Part shown: positions 6,782 to 13,953 of the stretch, in pieces
Layout: every line of letters starts with the position of its first letter
How positions within the stretch are numbered: the first letter of the stretch is position 1
Origin: Candidatus Zixiibacteriota bacterium
Lineage (GTDB): Bacteria > Zixibacteria > MSB-5A5 > GN15 > PGXB01
Reading direction: 5' to 3'
NCBI GenBank assembly: GCA_040753495.1
Contig: JBFMEF010000054.1
Coordinates: 1-42,111, forward strand
DNA length: 42,111 bases
The notes under the pieces: generated by a model
Database searches by the model: none
The model's input: only the letters and a program-made list of their open reading frames with translations
Told to the model about the DNA's origin: nothing
Made by a program: the position numbers and the translations under genes

Positions 6782-8887
6782 TTATGACTCGCGCAATATG
6801 AATCTGGCATCGACCGCCTTTGACTTCCCTTTCGCCGAGCAGGCTATGAAGGGATTTATATCTATCTCCGAAATCTGGTCAAAATCGGACACTAACTGCG
6901 ACAGTCGCAATAGCGACTCTTTGAGCGTATCCATCTCCACCGGTTCCGATCCGCGGAATCCGGTCAGCAGCGGATATGATTTCAGGCTCTTCATCATTTC
7001 ATCAACGTTGTTGTCCGTCAGGGGATTAATCCGGAACGCCACATCCTTGAGAATCTCCACATAAATTCCCCCTAATCCGAACATTATCAGCGGCCCAAAA
7101 GATGGGTCGGTGGTCATTCCAATTACAGTCTCAATCCCGCCGGTTACCATCTCCTGCAGGATAACCGAATACTTCTCCCCTTTTTTCAGCGCCGGAAGCT
7201 TTTTGCGAAGCGCGCTAAAGGCATCACGAACCTCTTTGGCCGTTCGCAAATCGACAATGACTCCCCCAAATTCGGTTTTATGCAGAATTTGCGGAGTATT
7301 GATTTTAATGACGACCGGATAGCCTATCTTTTCCGCCGCCGCCACCGCTTCTTTTTCAGTAGATGCCACGGCACATTTGGTGGTGGGAATCCCATACGCC
7401 TCCAGAATCTCCAGGGCATTCTGGCTGACTATCGCCTTATCCCCTTTCTTCAGGGCTTTATCAATCATCTCCTGAACGCGCTTTTTGTCCACTCGGAAAG
7501 TCTTGAACTGTCCCCGCGGTCGCTCCAGCCACCTGCGATATCCGTCTATCAACGACAAGGTTTTCGCCACCGCCTCAGGGAAAATATATACCGGCACATT
7601 GCGACTCTTAAGATATTCCACCGCCGCCGACCCTTCGCCCGCCCCCATAAAACATGTCAGCACGGTCTTCTTGCACCCTTCAATGCCGGCAAGAATTGAA
7701 TTGGCAACCTCCATCTGATTAATAGTCACCGGCGGCACGCAAATGGTGAATATTGAGTCAAAATTCTTGTCATCCTTTACGACGCTTAGAGCCCGCTTAA
7801 ATGCCTCACCGCCGGCGCCTGCCACCAGGTCGAGCGGATTATGCACTTCTCCCTGACCGGTCAGCGCCTTTTTTAGTTTGGCTTTTGTTTCACCAGTGTA
7901 CTGAGGAAGCTCCATCCCCAGGCTTATCAAGGCATCGGTCGCCAGAAGCGCCGGTCCGCCGGCATTGCTTACTATGGCTACCTTGTTTCCCTTGGGCATC
8001 GGCTGGTTGGCTAAAGCAGCGCCGACATCAAACAGTTCCTCAATCGAGGATACTCGTATCACCCCGCACTGGTCAAATAGCGCGTCCACTCCGACATCAA
8101 GTTCCGCCAGAGCGCCGGTATGCGATGATGCCGCCGCCGCGCCTTGTCGAGTCCTTCCCGATTTCACCGCTACAATCGGCTTGCCGCGCGAAATCTCCCG
8201 CGCAATCTTGGTGAAATGACGCGGATTCCCGAAATTTTCCAGGTAAAGCAGAATAATGTCAGTATCCGGGTCATCTTTCAAGAATTCCAGGACATCATTA
8301 GCCGAAACATCCGCTTTATTCCCTATCGATGCCACCATCGAGAACCCTAACCCCAACTCCCGGGCATGAATCATAATCGCTTCCCCCAGCGCGCCCGACT
8401 GAGAAATAAATCCCACTCTTCCCTGCAATGCCCGCGTTTTTCCGAAAGTGCAATTGAGACTGTACTCCGGATGAGTATTTACTATGCCAAAGCAGTTTGG
8501 ACCAATCATCCGCATTTCATATTTTTTGACAATTCCAACCAGCTGGTCCTCCAGTTCAATCCCCCTGCCACCTACCTCTTTGAATCCGGCCGAAATAACC
8601 ACCAATCCTTTCACCCCTTTTTGCCCGCACTGCTCCGCGACCATCGGCACAAAATCACGCGGCACGGCGATTATCGCCATATCTACCATATCCGGAACAT
8701 CGAGTATAGTCGAGTAACATTTTATGGAATGTATCACCGACGCTTTCGGATTGACCGGGAAGACCTTGCCGTTGAATTCATTGACAATGATGTTATGAAG
8801 GATTTCCCGGCCGATTGTTCCTTTCTGGGTTGAGGCTCCAATTACTGCCACTGATTTAGGTTTAAATATATATTCTAACCCTTTCAT
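6782..8887 (-). CDS. ADP-forming acetate/acyl-CoA synthetase (fused alpha-beta)
   Basis: This enzyme family converts acyl-CoA, ADP and phosphate to the free acid, CoA and ATP, gaining ATP in fermentative or acetogenic metabolism. Domains in order for the 701-aa form: CoA-binding Rossmann fold (PKSVAVIGAS, 10-19; GPNCFG, 129-134), succinyl-CoA-ligase-like fold with ISQSGALGEA and the phosphohistidine candidate His256 in SSHTGAL, then an ATP-grasp domain from about residue 480 (YPVVIKINTP, QEMVTGGIETVIGM). An in-frame extension of 22 codons exists, but the ATG at 8887 has AAAGGTG before it and opens the conserved domain directly, so I prefer it. No GNAT domain is fused. The preferred acyl group is unknown. 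Confidence 0.92.
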   Translation of the reverse strand: MKGLEYIFKPKSVAVIGASTQKGTIGREILHNIIVNEFNGKVFPVNPKASVIHSIKCYSTILDVPDMVDMAIIAVPRDFVPMVAEQCGQKGVKGLVVISAGFKEVGGRGIELEDQLVGIVKKYEMRMIGPNCFGIVNTHPEYSLNCTFGKTRALQGRVGFISQSGALGEAIMIHARELGLGFSMVASIGNKADVSANDVLEFLKDDPDTDIILLYLENFGNPRHFTKIAREISRGKPIVAVKSGRTRQGAAAASSHTGALAELDVGVDALFDQCGVIRVSSIEELFDVGAALANQPMPKGNKVAIVSNAGGPALLATDALISLGMELPQYTGETKAKLKKALTGQGEVHNPLDLVAGAGGEAFKRALSVVKDDKNFDSIFTICVPPVTINQMEVANSILAGIEGCKKTVLTCFMGAGEGSAAVEYLKSRNVPVYIFPEAVAKTLSLIDGYRRWLERPRGQFKTFRVDKKRVQEMIDKALKKGDKAIVSQNALEILEAYGIPTTKCAVASTEKEAVAAAEKIGYPVVIKINTPQILHKTEFGGVIVDLRTAKEVRDAFSALRKKLPALKKGEKYSVILQEMVTGGIETVIGMTTDPSFGPLIMFGLGGIYVEILKDVAFRINPLTDNNVDEMMKSLKSYPLLTGFRGSEPVEMDTLKESLLRLSQLVSDFDQISEIDINPFIACSAKGKSKAVDARFILRES

Positions 8888-9363
8888 CTCGCACCTTTCA
8901 TTTATGGTCTGCCGACAAATTCGACTGTATGTAATATCATAATAGCCAATCAATTAACGATTTCTACCATCAAGAGTCAAGGATAAAGTATCCCGCCCCA
9001 TCCCAGACGAATTTCGCAGCAGTATAAATTCCTTTCTGTGAATTTGTTATTGGACCACAATTTCCTCCCGCCCTGCAACTATCATGATTACTTCCTGTAC
9101 CATGGTATCATCCCACCGATGCACTACGCTTCCCCGCAATTAAATATTGACAAATTTCACCATTTATGTTATATATTAGCACCGCAGGACATATATAATT
9201 TGCATTCCGATCGAGCACACCGGCGGTTACCCGATACGCTCAAATTTTATTGAACGCAGATGGTATCGAGAACCCATGGAATTCGCTCATGTATCATCTA
9301 TTCATTGTTTGAATAGGCAATTTCGTTGCTCACACTAAAACATCAACCTTCTGAGGAGGCAGC
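8888..9363. other. 476-bp divergent intergenic region
   Basis: It separates the leftward acyl-CoA synthetase from the rightward VCBS-dockerin gene. It contains a near-perfect promoter for the rightward gene and about 180 bases of its leader. For the leftward gene I see only weak boxes. I found no tRNA, repeat array or believable coding sequence in it. Confidence 0.7.
9147..9175 (+). promoter_or_regulatory. sigma70-type promoter of the VCBS-dockerin gene
   Basis: TTGACA at 9147-9152, a 17-base spacer, and TATATA at 9170-9175. Transcription should start near 9182, leaving an untranslated leader of about 180 bases before ATG 9364. Confidence 0.7.
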
Positions 9364-10740
9364 ATGGCACTGTTATCAAAAGCCTGTGGAATTCAGCTCA
9401 TTATCGCCTCAATGTTTGCTGTCATCTTTCCCGTGTCCGCAGAGGATATAGGAACATCTGCAACTGCCGCCCCCGACCCGCTCTTCGGAATGGCTACTGT
9501 ATATACAATTTACGCTGCTTCAACCTTCCCCTGGTTTATATCCGCAGCGGACTTGGACGGTGATGCAGACTTCGATTTGATAACAGCAAACGGCGGAACT
9601 AACGATGTCTCCATTATGAAAAACAACGGTGATGGCACCTTCGCCGGGGCCGTTAACTATGCCGTCGGAACATATCCCGGTTGTGTCTTTTCGGCTGACC
9701 TGGACGGTGATGGTGACAAGGATTTGGCGACCGCCAATCGGACCACAGACAACGTATCCGTCCTTATGAACAATGGCGACGGGACCTTTGCTACTTCTGT
9801 CGACTATGGTGTGGGGGATAATCCCTATTCCGTCTTTGCAGCAGACCTGGATGGTGATGGCGACCTTGATTTGGCCGCTTCCTGCAGTAGTAGTGACCAA
9901 TTTTCTCTCCTGTTCAACTATGGAGATGGTACATTCGCATCTGTCGTTAATTACTGGGCGGGAGACGGGGCGCGCTGTATTCACTGTGCTGACATCAACG
10001 GTGACAGCTACCCTGATTTGACTTCCTCGAATTTCTTGGGTTATAACATCGCCATTGCCCTTAATTTTGGCGACGGTACATTTGCATCAACATCTTATTA
10101 CTCAACCGGATCAAACTCATATCCCTCCGCCATCTTCTCCGCCGACCTCGATAAAGACAGCGACCTTGACCTCGTTGTGGTAAATACCAATCTCGATGAT
10201 ATCGCTATCTTCTTTAATGACGGTAGCGGGGCTATCGGAACCCCGGTTCATTATCCTGCGGGAGACGGGGCATATGGCGGCTGCTCGGCTGATTTTGACG
10301 GTGATGGCGATATAGATATTGCAACGTCAAATAGGATGCCCGATGACGTCACCATCCTCTTAAATAACGGCACCGGCGCGTTTGTGTCAGAAGGTGCTTA
10401 CTCCACCGGCGGATTGACCCCATATTCACTTTGTTCTGCTGACTTCGATGGCGATGGTGATTTCGACTTGGCAGTCGCAAATAGCGACTCGCATACATTT
10501 TCGGTAATCTTCAATCAAAGCGGACCATACCAGAACTTTGTCTGCGGCGACGCCAACGGCAATGGCACGGTCAACATTCTCGATGCCACCTTTATTATCT
10601 CGTATCGCTTTAAGGGCGGACCGGCGCCAAATCCGGTAGAGGCGGCGGATGCCAATGGTAACGGAACTATAAATATTCTTGATGCCACTTACATCATCTC
10701 CTATCGCTTTAAAGGAGGTCCCGCTCCCATCTGCCCGTGA
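9364..10740 (+). CDS. secreted seven-repeat VCBS/FG-GAP propeller protein with C-terminal dockerin
   Basis: The 458-aa product begins with a signal peptide (basic start, hydrophobic 10-24, cleavage near VSA-ED). Seven copies of a roughly 50-residue repeat follow, each with a calcium-loop-like (A)DLDGDGDxDL stretch and most with a NNGDGTF-like stretch. Seven such repeats would close one seven-bladed beta-propeller. The tail (about 395-458) is a dockerin: two GDANGNGxxNILDATxIISY units, each followed by FKGGPAP. GAGGAGG precedes the ATG by four bases. It is probably exported and held in an extracellular or surface assembly by its dockerin; the ligand is unknown. Nothing suggests enzymatic activity. 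Confidence 0.9.
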   Translation: MALLSKACGIQLIIASMFAVIFPVSAEDIGTSATAAPDPLFGMATVYTIYAASTFPWFISAADLDGDADFDLITANGGTNDVSIMKNNGDGTFAGAVNYAVGTYPGCVFSADLDGDGDKDLATANRTTDNVSVLMNNGDGTFATSVDYGVGDNPYSVFAADLDGDGDLDLAASCSSSDQFSLLFNYGDGTFASVVNYWAGDGARCIHCADINGDSYPDLTSSNFLGYNIAIALNFGDGTFASTSYYSTGSNSYPSAIFSADLDKDSDLDLVVVNTNLDDIAIFFNDGSGAIGTPVHYPAGDGAYGGCSADFDGDGDIDIATSNRMPDDVTILLNNGTGAFVSEGAYSTGGLTPYSLCSADFDGDGDFDLAVANSDSHTFSVIFNQSGPYQNFVCGDANGNGTVNILDATFIISYRFKGGPAPNPVEAADANGNGTINILDATYIISYRFKGGPAPICP

Positions 10741-10760
10741 TACTGCAGTCCAATAATTAA

Positions 10761-10785
10761 GGCCGCCCGTCTAGAACGAGCGGCC
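10761..10785. terminator. hairpin between convergent genes
   Basis: GGCCGC-C-CGT, loop CTAGA, ACG-A-GCGGCC: six plus three base pairs around one mismatch. There is no clean T-run on the plus strand and only TTAATTATT on the minus strand, so termination in either direction is plausible but unproven. Confidence 0.45.
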
Positions 10786-10815
10786 CCGCTGAGTGAGGTA
10801 GGGATAAGAGGGGAA

Positions 10816-11601
10816 CTAAGGTGCCTTTTCCTCATCGGTGAGGTCGATCATTTTTGTCCCGTTGATATATTCCGTCACTCGCTCTTGCGTTATAGTTATC
10901 AACTTCTGGGTTACATCCTTTATCCTGAGAGCCGATTCCTCTATCACCTTTAACTTCTTTTTCAATTCATCGTCCAGGTCGTTCCGCTTCATCAACAGCA
11001 GTTGCACATTCCCCAGAACCGCCGTCAAGGGATTATTAATTTCATGCGCTATAGTTGTCGCGATTTCGGTGATAGCGTCAAGACGCTCTTTTCTGATTTG
11101 CGCAGCGATATCGGTCGCTTTTGGCTCCACCGCTCCACCGGCAATCATAGTCAGCGAAAGCGCTGCCGCCAGCGCCTCCAGAAATTCCCCTTCGCCCACC
11201 AATGTGCCGCTTCCCGGCTGTACCCCCAGCACCGCCCCAAGTATCTTTTCCCCTTTCCTTAACGGCAAAGTAAAAGTCGCCAGCGGCCGCTCTCCCCCAA
11301 ATGAAAGATAGGCCGAAACCAGATGTCGCTTTCGCCTCAAGTTTAGAAATAACTCCTCCTCCAACTGCATCAACGCTTCCCTCTCCTGAAGCGTCTCCGA
11401 ATGCGTCACTGTCAATAATGGCGTAAAGCTCTCATCCCAGATCGTCAGCATGCCGGCCGAAAGCCCCACCAGATTCATCGCTCCCTTGAGCGCCGCTTCG
11501 GCGGTCTCCTGCGGCTTGCGCCCGGATGCGCCGGCCAGCGCTATATCGCGCATGATCTCAAACTGGCGAAACTCTTTCTTTTCCATAAATTCCCGGGGCA
11601 T
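10816..11601 (-). CDS. GAF plus HisKA-domain protein lacking the kinase ATPase domain
   Basis: About 261 aa. The first 170 residues look like a GAF sensor domain (ETAEAALKGAMNLVGLSAG, then TLPLRKGEKILGAVLGV). Next comes a HisKA dimerisation helix pair with the H-box IAHEINNPLTAVLGN. The chain stops about 50 residues after this, so the N, G1 and G2 boxes of the HATPase domain are missing. The open frame reaches 11697, but a TATAAT box touches that ATG; the ATG at 11601 has AGGA six bases upstream and is preferred. It may dimerise with, or accept phosphate from, another kinase; this is inference. No response regulator is adjacent. Confidence 0.8.
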   Translation of the reverse strand: MPREFMEKKEFRQFEIMRDIALAGASGRKPQETAEAALKGAMNLVGLSAGMLTIWDESFTPLLTVTHSETLQEREALMQLEEELFLNLRRKRHLVSAYLSFGGERPLATFTLPLRKGEKILGAVLGVQPGSGTLVGEGEFLEALAAALSLTMIAGGAVEPKATDIAAQIRKERLDAITEIATTIAHEINNPLTAVLGNVQLLLMKRNDLDDELKKKLKVIEESALRIKDVTQKLITITQERVTEYINGTKMIDLTDEEKAP

Positions 11602-11697
11602 AATCATTCCTGGCAGGTAATACCGCAAAATATATGCCCTTGCCCCAAATAGCAACTTTTTATCGGGACTTGACCTACCAGATTCAACCAAGTCCAT

Positions 11698-11703
11698 ATT
11701 ATA
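11698..11703 (-). promoter_or_regulatory. TATAAT -10 box upstream of the GAF-HisKA gene
   Basis: A perfect TATAAT on the minus strand with TTGTAA 15 bases further upstream. Transcription would start near 11690, inside the longest open frame, which supports a downstream start codon for the gene. Confidence 0.45.
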
Positions 11704-11817
11704 TTAATATACAACAGGTTACAAATAGCGCACTTGCCGCCGTCTTGTTTATATGAATGGAAACTTAAATCCCGTGCAATCTGTTTCACATTTATGACAG
11801 TGAACCCATTGATACCC

Positions 11818-11846
11818 TTGACAAGTCGTTATAAGACGATTAAATT
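11818..11846 (+). promoter_or_regulatory. promoter of purF
   Basis: TTGACA at 11818-11823, a 17-base spacer and TAAATT at 11841-11846. A short leader carrying AAAGGTAGGG leads to the ATG at 11874. No purine riboswitch fold is evident in so short a leader. Confidence 0.65.
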
Positions 11847-11873
11847 GTCCGCTTTTCGGAAAGGTAGGGTGGT

Positions 11874-13277
11874 ATGTTAGAGTCCCATCTGATGCACGAC
11901 AACTGCGGCATTTTTGGAATCTATGGAAATAACCGCGCCGCCGAACTGACCTACTTCGGATTATATTCTCTCCAGCACCGCGGACAGGAATCGGCCGGCA
12001 TTGTTACCTCCGGCAACGGTCAGGTATATATATATAAAGGGATGGGTGAAGTTAATGAGGTCTTCGCCAACAAAAAGTATATCGATCGTCTAAAAGGGAA
12101 CATTGCCATAGGCCATACCCGCTATTCCACCACCGGGGCATCATCGCTGACCAATATTCAGCCTTTGCTCATCACTAACCGGAGTCAGAAACTGGCTATC
12201 GCTCACAATGGCAATCTCACCAATTCCTACAGCCTGCGGATGCAACTCGAGCGAACCGGCTCAATCTTTCAAACAACGTCCGATACTGAAATTATTCTTC
12301 ATCTGGCGGCGCAATCCAGAAATCGAAACTGGGTCAACCGGATTTGCGAAGCCCTCAGCCGTGTCGAAGGGGCATATTCCCTGCTGTTTTTGACTGATGA
12401 GTCCATTATCGCCGCCCGCGACCCATTCGGTTTCCGGCCTCTGTCCCTTGGCAAATATAACGGAAGCTACATTGTCGCCTCCGAAACCTGCGCCTTTGAT
12501 ATCATTGGAGCAAAATATGTCCGCGATATCGAGCCCGGCGAAGTCCTCGAAATCGGTCCCAAGGGACTAAAATCGGTGCGGTTTGAGAGAAAGCAGCGCC
12601 ACGCTTTCTGTATTTTTGAATTCATCTACTTTGCTCGTCCCGATTCCATGATTTTCGGGGAAAACGTCGACAAGGTCCGCCGCCGACTGGGACGTCAACT
12701 GGCTATTGAGCATCCTGCTGACGCCGATATCGTCATCGCCATTCCAGACTCGGCCAATACCGCCGCCCTCGGGTATTCCGAAAAATCAGGAATCAAATTC
12801 GAAATCGGGCTTATTCGGAACCATTATGTCGGTCGCACCTTTATTGACCCCGAACAGACCATTCGCGACCTGGATGTTAAAGTGAAGTTTAATCCGGTCA
12901 AAGGCGTTCTTAAAGACAAGAGGGTTGTAGTCGTTGATGATTCCATAGTCCGGGGGACCACATCCAAGAAACTGGTCAAATTGATTCGCTCCGCCGGCGC
13001 CAAAGAGATTCATTTTCGCGTCTCCTCTCCCCCCATTATCTCTCCCTGTTTCTTCGGCATCGACATGCCTACCAAAAAGGAACTCATCGCCTCATCAAAG
13101 AAGGTGAAAGAGATACAGGATTATCTTGAAGTTGACTCCCTGGGGTATCTTTCCATTGAAGGGATGTTATCTATGCCATCACTCCCTCACGACAATTTCT
13201 GCGTCAGCTGTTTTTCCGGGCGCTATCCGGTCAAGATTGAGAAGATAAACGACAAGCTCCGTCTGGAGAAAGTCTAA
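11874..13277 (+). CDS. purF: amidophosphoribosyltransferase PurF (Fe-S type)
   Basis: PurF makes 5-phosphoribosylamine from PRPP and glutamine, the first committed step of purine synthesis. The 467-aa protein has a ten-residue propeptide before the nucleophile Cys11 (HDNCGIFG), the Ntn-glutaminase domain with HTRYSTTG (81-88) and HNGNL (111-115), and the PRPP-binding loop VVVVDDSIVRGTTS (351-364). Cys246, Cys392, Cys443 and Cys446 match the [4Fe-4S] ligands of the Bacillus subtilis enzyme, so this is the oxygen-sensitive, propeptide-processed class. It stands alone among pur genes here. Confidence 0.97.
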   Translation: MLESHLMHDNCGIFGIYGNNRAAELTYFGLYSLQHRGQESAGIVTSGNGQVYIYKGMGEVNEVFANKKYIDRLKGNIAIGHTRYSTTGASSLTNIQPLLITNRSQKLAIAHNGNLTNSYSLRMQLERTGSIFQTTSDTEIILHLAAQSRNRNWVNRICEALSRVEGAYSLLFLTDESIIAARDPFGFRPLSLGKYNGSYIVASETCAFDIIGAKYVRDIEPGEVLEIGPKGLKSVRFERKQRHAFCIFEFIYFARPDSMIFGENVDKVRRRLGRQLAIEHPADADIVIAIPDSANTAALGYSEKSGIKFEIGLIRNHYVGRTFIDPEQTIRDLDVKVKFNPVKGVLKDKRVVVVDDSIVRGTTSKKLVKLIRSAGAKEIHFRVSSPPIISPCFFGIDMPTKKELIASSKKVKEIQDYLEVDSLGYLSIEGMLSMPSLPHDNFCVSCFSGRYPVKIEKINDKLRLEKV

Positions 13278-13317
13278 CAGCTCCTGCAACCGGTCTCAAT
13301 TTTAAGTTGATTCTCAA

Positions 13318-13346
13318 TTGCCAAATATCACGGCGGGGAATATATT
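13318..13346 (+). promoter_or_regulatory. promoter of the STAS gene
   Basis: TTGCCA at 13318-13323, a 17-base spacer and TATATT at 13341-13346. The leader is about 34 bases and ends in a strong AAGGAGA. Confidence 0.6.
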
Positions 13347-13386
13347 AGCGTATCATTTGGCTCATTATCTGATAAGGAGATTTCTG

Positions 13387-13722
13387 ATGAAAGTGAAAAC
13401 AGAAATTAAAGGTGACGCCGTCGTATTTCACCTCTCCGGCAAAATCATGGGCGGTGAAGAATCGACTCTGTTTCACGGGCAGATTCATGAACAGATCGAC
13501 GCCGGAAAGAAGAAAGTTGTGATTGACCTGGGTGATGTGGAATGGATGAACTCCTCCGGAATTGGCATGCTTATATCTATCCTCACTACCGTCAAGAATA
13601 ACAAAGGGGAGCTGCGGATAGCCAACACCCCGAAAAAAGTGCAAAACCTGATTAACATCGTCCAGATTGAGAGGATTCTTAAGTCTTACGACTCCGTTGA
13701 GGATGCCCTCAAGTCATTCTGA
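13387..13722 (+). CDS. STAS-domain anti-sigma factor antagonist
   Basis: The 111-aa protein is a single STAS domain: VVFHLSGKIMGGEES at the start, KKVVIDLGDVEWMNSSGIGML in the middle with the usual phosphorylatable serine in NSSG, and the C-terminal helix KSYDSVEDALKSF. Such proteins bind a partner-switching anti-sigma kinase when unphosphorylated. I chose the ATG at 13387 because AAGGAGA lies six bases upstream; an in-frame extension to 13318 would run through the promoter. No kinase or sigma factor is adjacent, so the partner is elsewhere. Confidence 0.9.
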   Translation: MKVKTEIKGDAVVFHLSGKIMGGEESTLFHGQIHEQIDAGKKKVVIDLGDVEWMNSSGIGMLISILTTVKNNKGELRIANTPKKVQNLINIVQIERILKSYDSVEDALKSF

Positions 13723-13751
13723 GCGGAGACAGCATCGTTGATTACTGTCCT

Positions 13752-13777
13752 GCGGCGAGCAAATATCGCCGCCTTTT
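13752..13777 (+). terminator. Rho-independent terminator after the STAS gene
   Basis: GCGGCGA and TCGCCGC form a perfect seven-pair stem with a seven-base loop, followed by CTTTT. The T-run is short. Confidence 0.65.
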
Positions 13778-13841
13778 GCCAATTCTGCTGCGCAACTTTG
13801 GCGTATAATAATTCCCTGCCTGTCCGATAAAATAAGAATAG

Positions 13842-13869
13842 TTGACAGAAATTGACATCTCGGTATATT
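13842..13869 (+). promoter_or_regulatory. promoter of the subtilisin-dockerin gene
   Basis: TTGACA at 13842-13847, a 16-base spacer and TATATT at 13864-13869. A second TTGACA sits ten bases further on at 13852. The leader is about 78 bases. Confidence 0.6.
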
Positions 13870-13953
13870 AGATAATAAGTTATCTATTTACTCCTGTTTG
13901 CTTTAGCATTGGGAAGAATATAAACGTATTACTGAATAAAAACCGGAGGCATA

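Noticed and set aside
9038-9253. 71-aa open frame in the 8.9-9.4 kb gap
   Set aside because: It runs through the promoter of the VCBS gene, has no ribosome site and resembles no protein.
10816-11697. Start at ATG 11697 for the GAF-HisKA protein
   Set aside because: A TATAAT touches this ATG and the first 30 residues look non-coding; ATG 11601 has AGGA at a good distance.
11604-11789. 61-aa minus-strand frame in the HisKA/purF gap
   Set aside because: It overlaps the GAF-HisKA 5' region in another frame with no ribosome site.
13318-13386. N-terminal extension of the STAS protein
   Set aside because: It would run through the -35 and -10 boxes, and the ATG at 13387 has a perfect ribosome site.
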